DNA of 64,000 nt from JACPLA01 sp964602055 (GTDB lineage Bacteria > Bacteroidota > Ignavibacteria > UBA10030). The translations under genes were made by a program, and so were the position numbers. The stretch spans positions 39,505 to 103,504 of the forward strand of contig CAZRPU010000003.1 in assembly GCA_964602055.1 (NCBI GenBank), in the 5' to 3' direction. Under the pieces are notes generated by a model. That model was not told where the DNA came from. It made no database searches and saw only the letters and a program-made list of their open reading frames with translations. Shown one piece after another: positions 1 to 8,270 of the stretch (its first letter is position 1; every line of letters starts with the position of its first letter).

Positions 1-325
1 AGCGAATCAACAGAATTCGGGCGCAGTTTTCCCGCCTTGGTGGCATCCGCAATCGCCTCAAGGATCTGTTTCTTCATGACCATCTGGTTTGCCCCGACGG
101 GGGTTTTGATTTCGAACGTGGGCATGCCCGTATCCTGGCAAATAGGAACAACTCCGTCGCATGCCATGTCCACGTTTACGGCAATCGTCTGCAATGCAAG
201 CGAAGATTGGGTCTTGGGCTGTTCCTGTTTCATGGCGGCGGCCAGAGCCCTGCGCACATCGGGGGGCAAGTTCGAAGACGTATCGACAATGAGATTATAG
301 ACGCTTTCTTTGAAATTTTTCATTT
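1..325 (-). CDS. Fumarate hydratase class I, N-terminal (alpha) part, truncated by window edge
   Basis: Translation of the reverse strand from an ATG at 325 gives about 108 residues and runs off the left edge. It contains the ICQDTGMP motif typical of the alpha domain of class I (iron-sulfur) fumarases and tartrate dehydratases, where the Cys is a cluster ligand. These enzymes interconvert fumarate and malate in the TCA cycle, in the cytoplasm. A GGAG-type ribosome binding site lies just upstream of the ATG. It cannot be seen whether the gene is a one-chain enzyme or a separate alpha subunit, nor can fumarase be told from L(+)-tartrate dehydratase with certainty. Confidence 0.85.
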
Positions 326-390
326 TTTCTTTCTCCGGGTGACTCTGCGTCAGCCGGCAGGAGCAAACGCCCGGTGACAGCAGGTATTGA

Positions 391-419
391 AAACTATCAA
401 CTCCCTGAATCAAAAGCAA
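391..419 (-). promoter_or_regulatory. Candidate promoter for the fumarase gene
   Basis: On the minus strand TTGCTT and TAGTTT are separated by exactly 17 bases, about 65 bases upstream of the fumarase start. The match to the primary-sigma consensus is moderate. It follows the same pattern as the better sites elsewhere in the window. Confidence 0.35.
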
Positions 420-435
420 CGAACGACAAGTCGGA

Positions 436-1707
436 CTAGCGCGGCTGAAGTAGTGCTCGTACGACCTGAGGGTCTCCGCTGTTCTTGGCGGGGTTTATCC
501 CAAGAAGCCTGCAGAGGAAGTTGTAAATATGGATGTTTTCGAAGGCGTCAACCCTTCTGCCGGCCGCGATGGAGTGGCCGTAGGCAATAAACAAGCCCCG
601 CATCGAAGCGGCTGTATTATCGTACCCGTGATTTCCGCCGCGATCACGACTTCTCCAGTAGTTCTGATCTCCCCGCACGGTGATGATCCATCCTTCGTCA
701 GCCAGAAGGAGAATCGGCGCAATGCGTCTGTTGTTTCGATAGTGAAGCCGTTCAGGGATGGAATCCTTCAGAAAGACCTTCATATGCTGGTGAGCATCTC
801 TGATGGCTTGATAGACTCCCGATTCTGTCCCGGGCTGCGGCCACAGGGAAACGACGATTCCCAAGTCCACAACGCGGACGGAGTCAGAATCCTTCAAGTA
901 GTCGTCAAGATATATGGTCCGGCTTTTTTCCACAGGAGCCATGCCGTGATCCGATACAATGACAAGAGAAGTTGATTCCTGCAGACCCCGTTCTTTCAAG
1001 CCGTTCATCAGACGGCCAATCGCCTTATCGATGATCCGTACGGCAGTGTCGACTGAGGCATAGTCGGGTCCGTATGCATGAGCGGCAATGTCAAGTTTCT
1101 CAAAATACAGTGTGATGAATCTCGGACGCCGCTCAGCGGGATACTCCATCCACGCGAGAACCTGATCGACGCGCTGTTCTTCAGGAATGGAAGCATCGAA
1201 CCGTTTCCAGTAGCTCGGTTGTATTCCCTTGATAGGCGCCTCCGAGCCGGGCCAGAAAAACGAGGCGGTTGTTACTCCTTGACGTTCTGCGGTTACCCAT
1301 ATCGGCTCTCCCCCCCACCAACGGGGATTGGTCACCTCATCCCGCTTCCGCATTGTGAAGAGAGCGTCAAACTCGGGATCGTACATCGTGTTTCCGACAA
1401 CGCCATGTTCCTCCGCATAGAGTCCGGTGACAATGCTGTAATGATTGGGGAAGGTCTTCGTCGGAAAGATGGGAATAAGCCAGCTGGCCCGGGTTCCCTC
1501 ATCCGCCAGGCGCCGAAGATTGGGACAGGAGGTGTTCTCAAGAAAATCGGCCCGGAACCCGTCGATGGAGATCAAAATGACCGTCGCCGGGCGATCAGGA
1601 GTGGTGCTGAACAGCGGACGCCCGGGAAGGCAGAGGAGCAAAAGCAAGAAGAAGCAACATGCTTGCTTCGAGCGCCTACTTGTTCCGAACCCTTTGGCCC
1701 GGATCAT
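436..1707 (-). CDS. NPP-type nucleotide pyrophosphatase/phosphodiesterase (alkaline phosphatase superfamily), exported
   Basis: A 423-residue protein of the type I phosphodiesterase/nucleotide pyrophosphatase family, which hydrolyses phosphodiester or pyrophosphate bonds with two zinc ions. A hydrophobic segment at about residues 17-30 looks like a signal peptide, so it should act in the periplasm or outside. The sequence shows the metal ligand Asp in ILISIDG (D49), the nucleophile Thr in KTFPNHYS (T85), SDHGM and GNHGYDN near the C-terminus, all expected for the family. Its start overlaps the end of the S9 peptidase gene by 4 bases, which suggests translational coupling. The natural substrate cannot be read from the sequence. 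Confidence 0.88.
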   Translation of the reverse strand: MIRAKGFGTSRRSKQACCFFLLLLLCLPGRPLFSTTPDRPATVILISIDGFRADFLENTSCPNLRRLADEGTRASWLIPIFPTKTFPNHYSIVTGLYAEEHGVVGNTMYDPEFDALFTMRKRDEVTNPRWWGGEPIWVTAERQGVTTASFFWPGSEAPIKGIQPSYWKRFDASIPEEQRVDQVLAWMEYPAERRPRFITLYFEKLDIAAHAYGPDYASVDTAVRIIDKAIGRLMNGLKERGLQESTSLVIVSDHGMAPVEKSRTIYLDDYLKDSDSVRVVDLGIVVSLWPQPGTESGVYQAIRDAHQHMKVFLKDSIPERLHYRNNRRIAPILLLADEGWIITVRGDQNYWRSRDRGGNHGYDNTAASMRGLFIAYGHSIAAGRRVDAFENIHIYNFLCRLLGINPAKNSGDPQVVRALLQPR

Positions 1708-3728
1708 CGAGTGTGCTCGTCAATCCAATCAAGCACAGTCTTGTACCATAATTCCGCATTCGCAGGCTTCATCACCCAATGGCCTTCGTCCGGAAAATAC
1801 AGCATTTTCGATTTCACGCCCCGCCGCTGGAGCGCAGTGAACAGCTGAAATCCTTCACTGATGTCCACACGGTAATCCAACTGCCCGTGCACAACGAGTG
1901 TGGGTGTTTTGAAGTTAGCGGCTGCATTCAAGGGCGACCATTGTTCGTAGAGGTCTGCTTTTTCATAGGGGGTTCCGCCAAACTCCCACTCGGGGAACCA
2001 CAGCTCCTCCGTTGTTCCATACATGCTCTTCGGATTAAAGACGCCGTCGTGGGATACAATGCTTCTGAAGCGATCGGTATGACCCGCCATCCAGTTCATC
2101 ATGTACCCGCCATAGGAGGCTCCGGCGGCGGCAATCCTCTTGCCGTCGATAAAAGGAAATTTTTTGAGCGCTTCATCAAGCCCGTTCATCAGATCAACGT
2201 ACACCCGGCCTCCCCAATCCCGGCTTATCTCATCTGTGAACTTTTGGCCATACCCGGTGCTCCCCCGCGGGTTGACCATCAGCACCACATAACCGCGGGA
2301 TGCAAACATCTGAGCACTCCAGCGATAATGGAACTGATCTCCCCACTGACCTTGAGGGCCGCCGTGCACCAGATAGATCAAGGGATATTTCCTGGCCGCA
2401 TTGAACCCCGGAGGCCTCACGATCCACCCATGTACCCGGGCTCCCTCCGCTCCGGAGAACCAAAAGTCTTCAAGTGGATTCATGTCGAGGCCCGCGACCC
2501 TGTCTGCATTGATTCTGGTGAGTTGCTTCAGGTTCTTGCCGTTTGCATCCATGCTGAACAGTTCTGCGGGCGTGTTGATGGATTCTTTGATGAAGACAAT
2601 GGATTTCCCGTCAGGCGTCAGGCGGAATGAGTGATTGTATCCTTTACTGATGATAGTTTCGACGTTTCGCGTAGCGACCGAGATTCTGAAAATCGAGACA
2701 TTTCCCTTGTCATCTGCGCTGAAATAGAGACTTTTGCTGTCTGAAGTCCATCGAACGTCGTCGACGCTGTAATCGAACGATTCCGTCAGATTGATATGCT
2801 TGCCGCTTGACCGGTCGAACAGAACCAGCTGACGACGATCGGCCTCGAATCCTGCTCTATCCATCTTGCGATACGCTATGTATTTGCCGTCGGGCGAATA
2901 GAGGGGTTGACTGTCATTTGCCGGGTTATCGGTAATGCGTGTGGTCTGGCCTCCTCCCGCGGGGACAATGAACAAATCGTTGTTGGTGCTTGTGGCCACC
3001 TGTTGATCCGTATTACGTGTGAAGACCACTTCCCTTCCGTCCGGCGAAAAGTCATAATCCCACCGGCCTCCCAGGTCAATCGGAGGTGTGTCAAAGTCTC
3101 CCGGCGTTATGTCGGTTACCTTTCCTCCCGCCGAGGGCATGACGAAGACATGGCTGCGTTTTCCGTCTTTCCAGTAGTTCCAAACTCTATAAGGCAGCCG
3201 ATCAAATACCTTCGCCTGTATTTTGCTTTTTGCCAGTTCTGCATTACGCAATTCATTGCATTCGTCGGTATCGCAATCGGGAAAAACGTCCGATGTGAAA
3301 GCGATATGCCGGCCATCGGGCGAGAGGATCATTCCGGAAGCCTCCGTGGAAAGCGAAGAGACTTTCTTCGCCTCGCCGCCGTTCACCGGAATGGTCCACA
3401 CCTGCGACTCGCCATCGCGCGAGGAGACAAACATGAGGGAAGGCCCGTCGGGCATCCATCGGGGATTGTTGTTTGCCCGCGCTGAGTTCGTCAGTTGGCG
3501 GAGAGAAGAGCCATCCATCGAAACAAGGTAGATATTACTATTGGAAGAGTTTTCCTTCTTCTTGTAATAGGTCACAACGAATGCGATGGTCTTGCCGTTC
3601 GGCGCCACTTGTGGATCGCTCACTCTCCCCATCCCGATCAGATCGTCGAACGTGATCGGCCTCTTTTGCTGGGCACTCGCTGAAAGTCCTGTAATGCATA
3701 TGATGAAACACATCAGATATGTTTTCAT
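1704..3728 (-). CDS. S9 family (prolyl oligopeptidase, DPP5-like) serine peptidase, exported
   Basis: A 674-residue serine peptidase with a signal peptide (residues about 1-19, ending SASA-QQ), an N-terminal beta-propeller made of TolB/WD40-like repeats (SPDGK/PDGR motifs), and a C-terminal alpha/beta-hydrolase domain. The catalytic triad is visible: Ser538 in GASYGGY, Asp618 in HGQLDYRVD and His650 in DEGHW. The layout resembles periplasmic dipeptidyl peptidase 5/acylaminoacyl-peptidases, which remove short N-terminal peptides during peptide utilisation. The ATG at 3728 is preferred over an in-frame TTG at 3746 because GGAGG sits 4 bases before the ATG. It follows the small CxxC gene by 28 bases and overlaps the phosphodiesterase gene by 4. 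Confidence 0.92.
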   Translation of the reverse strand: MKTYLMCFIICITGLSASAQQKRPITFDDLIGMGRVSDPQVAPNGKTIAFVVTYYKKKENSSNSNIYLVSMDGSSLRQLTNSARANNNPRWMPDGPSLMFVSSRDGESQVWTIPVNGGEAKKVSSLSTEASGMILSPDGRHIAFTSDVFPDCDTDECNELRNAELAKSKIQAKVFDRLPYRVWNYWKDGKRSHVFVMPSAGGKVTDITPGDFDTPPIDLGGRWDYDFSPDGREVVFTRNTDQQVATSTNNDLFIVPAGGGQTTRITDNPANDSQPLYSPDGKYIAYRKMDRAGFEADRRQLVLFDRSSGKHINLTESFDYSVDDVRWTSDSKSLYFSADDKGNVSIFRISVATRNVETIISKGYNHSFRLTPDGKSIVFIKESINTPAELFSMDANGKNLKQLTRINADRVAGLDMNPLEDFWFSGAEGARVHGWIVRPPGFNAARKYPLIYLVHGGPQGQWGDQFHYRWSAQMFASRGYVVLMVNPRGSTGYGQKFTDEISRDWGGRVYVDLMNGLDEALKKFPFIDGKRIAAAGASYGGYMMNWMAGHTDRFRSIVSHDGVFNPKSMYGTTEELWFPEWEFGGTPYEKADLYEQWSPLNAAANFKTPTLVVHGQLDYRVDISEGFQLFTALQRRGVKSKMLYFPDEGHWVMKPANAELWYKTVLDWIDEHTR

Positions 3729-3756
3729 GGAACCTCCGTCGTTCAAAATATTCGGG

Positions 3757-4005
3757 CTATGATGCTGCAGATTGCTGCGCCGGCTCGCCCTCGGTATAGG
3801 AAACCGTTCTCAGCATGGGACGAAACCGTTCGGGAATGCTCTCCCAGGCATGGTCCCAACACTGCGAGTTGGAAAGGAACCAGCTTGCAAGTGTATTTCC
3901 GTTATCGCTTTTCCACCTGTCCCAAAACCCGTCGCCGGGCCTGTCAATGGACCAAACGAAAGGCCTTCCACACTTCTGACATACCGACTCCCTGACAAAT
4001 GCCAT
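3757..4005 (-). CDS. Small CxxC protein of unknown function (82 aa)
   Basis: I do not recognise this family. The ATG at 4005 has a good ribosome binding site (AAGGAG, 7 bases upstream) and avoids overlap with the esterase gene ending at 4017. The N-terminus carries a CQKCGRPF motif (Cys9 and Cys12), like one half of a zinc ribbon, and there is one further Cys in the middle; the rest is rich in Trp, Ser and Asp/Glu. There is no signal peptide or membrane segment, so it is probably cytoplasmic. It lies between genes for an esterase and an exported peptidase, with gaps of 11 and 28 bases, so it is probably co-transcribed with them. Confidence 0.65.
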   Translation of the reverse strand: MAFVRESVCQKCGRPFVWSIDRPGDGFWDRWKSDNGNTLASWFLSNSQCWDHAWESIPERFRPMLRTVSYTEGEPAQQSAAS

Positions 4006-4016
4006 ATGCACACTCC

Positions 4017-5201
4017 TTATCGATGTGTTCCGAAAAGAAAGATGAGCGGCCTCCACACTCGCCCGGCCCATGCCCGTTCGTTGTGGGTTGCTCCCTCATC
4101 AAGGAAGTATTCAAAATCCCGTCCCGCCTTATATCCCTGTTCCGTGAGGATTCTTGCCATCGTTTCAGAACCCAGCCTGAGGCGATCTTCGAGGTCGAGA
4201 GTTCCGCAATCGAGATAGACCCGGATATCCTTTCGGCCACCTTTGAACTCCTTTACTTCTCTGAGAATCTTGTCGTGATCAACCAGAAAAGCGCTTGAAA
4301 GACAGCCCGCCTTGGAAAAAACCTCGGGGTGCCACCAGGTGAACAGGAAGGAAATCAGCCCCCCCATGGACGATCCCATCACCGCGGTGTTCTCCCGGTC
4401 AGGCTTGGTTCTGTAGGTCTTATCAATAAGCGGCTTGACCACGCCAATAACAAACGCGGCGTAGCTGCGTCCCAATGGGGTATCGGAATACTCCGGAGAC
4501 CGATCAGGCGAATTCGACATGCCGACAATGATAATCTCCTCCATCGCCTTCGCGCGGATGAGGCTGTCCGAGACTTCGTCCATGTGCCAATCATAGCCGA
4601 TAAAGGAGGTTGACGGATCGATGATATTCTGCCCGTCATGCATATAGAGGACGGGATAGCGGCGTTCGGGCTCTTTCTCATACGACGGAGGGAGCCAGAC
4701 GATCAGGTCGCGCTTGTAGTTGAGACCCTCGCCGGCAAGATCCCGGTGGTAACGAACCGACCCGACAATCCCTCCGCCTGCTGGTTGTTCGGAGTCCTGC
4801 CAGGAAAAGGGTCGAATGACAATGGATGTATCTGCCGAGGCGATCCAACGCACGTTATCCGGAACTTCGCCTTTCCGATAGATCGCCTGTTTGTTCCAGG
4901 TTCCGCGCGTGATCTTCAACTCCACTACCGTATTGCGCGGAACATGAAATTGATATGTCCAGAGAGAATCGTTCGTTCGCACTAATTTCACGCTTCCAGG
5001 CTGCCAGTTCCCAAGCTCGGGCAAATTCCCGGCGATATAGAGCTGATCTGCTGCCGGTGTTGACGACGGAGCCACGACGGTGACACTCACGTTCATGCTC
5101 TGTGCACAGGATTGAAAGATCGGAACAATGAACAGGACTATCGCCAGGAATATGGACTCCCGTCGATTTCTTGATACCCGACAACGGTTGTACAGCATCA
5201 T
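4017..5201 (-). CDS. Exported esterase with N-terminal CBM20-like starch-binding domain
   Basis: A 394-residue protein. After a hydrophobic leader (about residues 17-34, ending QSCAQ, possibly a loose lipobox) comes a CBM20-like beta-sandwich (about 36-135; note the IAGNLPELGNW motif) and then an esterase D/Fes-type alpha/beta-hydrolase domain (about 145-394). The nucleophile is Ser278 in MGSSMGG and the likely catalytic His is His373 in GATHNE. Similar proteins are acyl esterases or siderophore esterases; the carbohydrate-binding module suggests a polysaccharide-linked substrate, but that is inference. A GGAGG site precedes the ATGATG start. The start overlaps the stop of the receiver-PPDK gene by 4 bases. 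Confidence 0.85.
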   Translation of the reverse strand: MMLYNRCRVSRNRRESIFLAIVLFIVPIFQSCAQSMNVSVTVVAPSSTPAADQLYIAGNLPELGNWQPGSVKLVRTNDSLWTYQFHVPRNTVVELKITRGTWNKQAIYRKGEVPDNVRWIASADTSIVIRPFSWQDSEQPAGGGIVGSVRYHRDLAGEGLNYKRDLIVWLPPSYEKEPERRYPVLYMHDGQNIIDPSTSFIGYDWHMDEVSDSLIRAKAMEEIIIVGMSNSPDRSPEYSDTPLGRSYAAFVIGVVKPLIDKTYRTKPDRENTAVMGSSMGGLISFLFTWWHPEVFSKAGCLSSAFLVDHDKILREVKEFKGGRKDIRVYLDCGTLDLEDRLRLGSETMARILTEQGYKAGRDFEYFLDEGATHNERAWAGRVWRPLIFLFGTHR

Positions 5202-8200
5202 TCATCCTCCGGCTTCAGAATAACGCCCTTATTTTCCTGACCATTCATTTTCACCACGATCGGCTTCTTGAAGCGCACGTGACGAACAAATGGCCCCTGT
5301 TCGAGTGGTTCGCGACTGAGGAGCCATTCCCAGTCGAGAAAATCTTCGTCGTTTTTCGAGTTGATGGTGAAATACCCGACCATGAATGAAGTGATATTCT
5401 GAAAGAAATGCGATCCCTGTGAGGGCGCAACATCCATATCCCTCAGGCTGGCTTCGACAATCACCCTGGCCCCGGAGATCTGATCCCACTTGACCGGAAT
5501 GCCAAGCCACGGATCCAGAGTTCCCCACCGACCCGTCCCAATGAGGAGATACTGGCGGCCTTCGGCTATAAGCTTCTCATTCAGCTGCATCACCTCTTTT
5601 GCTACTTCCTTGGTCTTCGAACGGTCAAAGCGGTCGATATCGACGACGACAACATCTTCCACATCTTTGACAATGCCGTGGCCCAGCACATGGCTGCTGA
5701 CACAGATTGCTTTCTCTGTTTCCGTGGCTTCGATATTGAACTGCTCGATTTCTCGGCTCAGCACGAGTGGCCGCATCTGAAGGAGGCCAAACTCGGCGCG
5801 CTCATGGGCACGGAGAGATACGGCAAACTCGATTTCGACCGGGTTCCCCATTCCCCACGATCCTTTCTTGAGGAGGAGCTCGAGGATCCCGGGAAGGGGA
5901 AACATTTTATGACGGAGAATCGGAGCAAACGTCACAATCCTCACACCGTCCCGCGAAAGTCCGTCATAAATGGCATCGTTCTCTTTCGAATAGGTCGACC
6001 CGACCGGGTGGAGCGTACCGTCCCGTTCCGCTGTCTCAAGGTCGAATGGTTTCAGGAGCTCATCCGTCGTTTCGGCATGCCGGAGCGGTGAATCATTCAT
6101 GTCGAGAGCGTAGAATATTTTTTGATTGTTCTGGAGCGCCTGGGTGGGGGCAGAGAACTGGATGAGGTGCTGCGGATACTTCGGAGAGAACCGTACGGTT
6201 ATTCCCCCGTCGACAATAATCTTCCCAAGCCCCAATGCAGCAGAAACAATTCCGTCAGCCGGAGTTTGCGGAGGAAGGGGATAAAAATTGTAGGACTTTG
6301 CGACCCCCGAGAAGTGAGGATAGAAACGGTGCTCATGCTGCTGGCCAACCATGCGCTGAATAATGACAGCCATCTTTTCTTCTTCAAGGCGGTACGAAGT
6401 GGCCTTGATGTAGTCCTTGGGACCTTGATAGAACGTCGAGGCATACACTCTTTTGATAGTCGCTATCAGTTCCTGAAGCCTTACCCCCTTGTCCGGATTG
6501 TTATTCGGAATCATGTACGTGGCATAAACACCGGCAAAAGGATGATACTGGGAATCTTCAAGCAGGCTCGAAGACCGGACGGCGAGAGGAACACGGACAA
6601 TATCAAGATAGGCACTCAGTTGTTCCACGACTCCCGGCGGAAACTTGTCGGCCTGCAAGAATCTCGTGGTGATCTCGAGATCGTCCGTTCCGTTGAGGGC
6701 AATTCCACGGAGATTGTTTTCCTCGATAAACTGATCGAACACGGACGTACCGACAATGACCCCTGGGGGCACACTGATCCGGACCCCCTCAAACACATCC
6801 TTCATGCCATAGCTGTTGATGAGCTCATTGACAAATGCGAGGCCGCGCGCCTTGCCTCCCAGCGATCCGCCGCCGATGCGGGCCATATCGCTCGCAGGAT
6901 CGAACGAATCCTTTGAAAAATCAATAATAACACCTTGCCCGCGGGCCTTGCGGTATTCCTTGAGCGAACGTATCAGATCCTGCCGCAGCTCCTCAACCGA
7001 TCCATAGTCGCTGACTTTGCGTGGACGAAGCTGATATGCAAGCCAAAACTCGGTGCGCGCCTTGAGCCATCGCGAAAAATGGTTCCGTTCGGCGTGATAT
7101 TCAATGCTCTCCTCCGGGACATAGCGGAGCTGTTCTTCGAGCGTTTTCAGGTTGCTTGCCCTGGCTACTTCCTCCCCGCCGAGCGTCCGAAAAACAAAAT
7201 CTCCGAAACTGAAATATGCCGTCATATAGTTGCGCAATTCCAGCAAAAGGGTCGGGGAATCTTTGAGGGCGAATGAGGCACCCAGATCGTTCGCCGCCTG
7301 CCGATATTCGCTGGTTGTCGACTGGAGAAGAATGGGAATGTCGGAGTAATGCGCCTTGACCTCTTTGGCGAACAGAAGTCCGGCTTTTGGTTCAGCAACT
7401 CCGTTCTTGGGAAAGTCGATGTCGGAAATCACGCCCAGAATGTGATCCTCATATTTGAGGAAGTACTCCATTGCTTCTTCATAAGTTTTGCAAAGAAGGA
7501 TCTTCGGGCGCGCCCTCATGCGGAGATACCGATGGGTCAGGTTGATTCCCTCTTGAATCAGCCGCTGCGATTGGTTCAGCACTTCAGAATAGATGATGGG
7601 AAGGTAGGAAGAGTAATAGCGGACGTTGTCTTCGATGAGGATAATCGATTGCACGCCAACAGAGCGAGTATCATGCTCAACATTCATCCGATCTTCCAAA
7701 TGCTTGATAATGGCAATAATGAGACGGAAATCGCCCTGCCAGATGAATACTCCGTCGAACATGGAAATATCATGATACGTCAGGAGATCCTTCAGTTCGC
7801 GATTATCATATGCCAAAAGGACAACGGGGATATCGAGGCCGGCCTCGCGGACCATTTGGACCAGCCGGAGGGATGTCATGTCTTCAATATGGAGCGTGGT
7901 GATAATGAGGTCAAACCGTCGCTCTTCCTGCGCAAGTTCAATTGCTTCCCGGCCGCTCGAGACACGGGTCAATTCGGGAGAATGGCTCAGCTGAAGGCCC
8001 TGATACTCATTGAGGATCAACTCGTAGAGGCGTCCATCCTCTTCAAAAAGGTAAAGATCGTACATGCTCGAAACCAACAACACATCACGGATTCTTTTCC
8101 GCATCAGATTCTGGAATCCGGGGAAACGGGTTCCTTCATCCTGTTCGATGCCGAAAGAATGAACTCCGCGTGGTACGTTGTTGTTTATCATCGGATCTTT

Positions 8201-8209
8201 CATTCGCAT
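5198..8209 (-). CDS. Receiver-domain / PPDK-type ATP-binding fusion protein (PEP/pyruvate-binding family)
   Basis: A 1003-residue cytoplasmic protein. Residues about 40-150 form a receiver-like domain in which the usual phospho-acceptor Asp is replaced by Thr (IITT, around 102-105). Residues about 185-335 form a second receiver-like domain with an EDN acid cluster and Asp263 in ISDIDFP, plus an insertion. Residues about 440-820 match the N-terminal ATP-grasp domain of PEP synthase/pyruvate phosphate dikinase (IGGGSLGGKARG; VRSSSLLEDS). The swivelling phospho-histidine domain (GGxTSHxA) and the PEP/pyruvate TIM barrel are absent; the last 180 residues are a separate domain with GTGRWGT and QGSHFF motifs. 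It therefore cannot run the normal PEP-forming cycle. The ATG at 8209 is chosen because the GTG at 8242 lies inside the gdhA terminator; ATG 8203 is also possible. Confidence 0.85.
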   Translation of the reverse strand: MRMKDPMINNNVPRGVHSFGIEQDEGTRFPGFQNLMRKRIRDVLLVSSMYDLYLFEEDGRLYELILNEYQGLQLSHSPELTRVSSGREAIELAQEERRFDLIITTLHIEDMTSLRLVQMVREAGLDIPVVLLAYDNRELKDLLTYHDISMFDGVFIWQGDFRLIIAIIKHLEDRMNVEHDTRSVGVQSIILIEDNVRYYSSYLPIIYSEVLNQSQRLIQEGINLTHRYLRMRARPKILLCKTYEEAMEYFLKYEDHILGVISDIDFPKNGVAEPKAGLLFAKEVKAHYSDIPILLQSTTSEYRQAANDLGASFALKDSPTLLLELRNYMTAYFSFGDFVFRTLGGEEVARASNLKTLEEQLRYVPEESIEYHAERNHFSRWLKARTEFWLAYQLRPRKVSDYGSVEELRQDLIRSLKEYRKARGQGVIIDFSKDSFDPASDMARIGGGSLGGKARGLAFVNELINSYGMKDVFEGVRISVPPGVIVGTSVFDQFIEENNLRGIALNGTDDLEITTRFLQADKFPPGVVEQLSAYLDIVRVPLAVRSSSLLEDSQYHPFAGVYATYMIPNNNPDKGVRLQELIATIKRVYASTFYQGPKDYIKATSYRLEEEKMAVIIQRMVGQQHEHRFYPHFSGVAKSYNFYPLPPQTPADGIVSAALGLGKIIVDGGITVRFSPKYPQHLIQFSAPTQALQNNQKIFYALDMNDSPLRHAETTDELLKPFDLETAERDGTLHPVGSTYSKENDAIYDGLSRDGVRIVTFAPILRHKMFPLPGILELLLKKGSWGMGNPVEIEFAVSLRAHERAEFGLLQMRPLVLSREIEQFNIEATETEKAICVSSHVLGHGIVKDVEDVVVVDIDRFDRSKTKEVAKEVMQLNEKLIAEGRQYLLIGTGRWGTLDPWLGIPVKWDQISGARVIVEASLRDMDVAPSQGSHFFQNITSFMVGYFTINSKNDEDFLDWEWLLSREPLEQGPFVRHVRFKKPIVVKMNGQENKGVILKPEDE

Positions 8210-8213
8210 GGAT

Positions 8214-8250
8214 AATAACAAAATCGGAGTGGATTGCTCCACTCCGATTC
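8214..8250 (-). terminator. Rho-independent terminator of the NADP-type glutamate dehydrogenase gene
   Basis: A perfect 12-base inverted repeat (AATCGGAGTGGA, loop GCAA, TCCACTCCGATT) is followed on the minus strand by TTGTTATTAT. It begins about 20 bases after the gdhA stop codon and overlaps the region just upstream of the receiver-PPDK gene. Confidence 0.85.
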
Positions 8251-8270
8251 GATGAACGAGAAGCCTCAGC

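Noticed and set aside
8210..8242. GTG start at 8242 for the receiver-PPDK gene
   Set aside because: It lies within the gdhA terminator stem; the ATG at 8209 or 8203 is more plausible.
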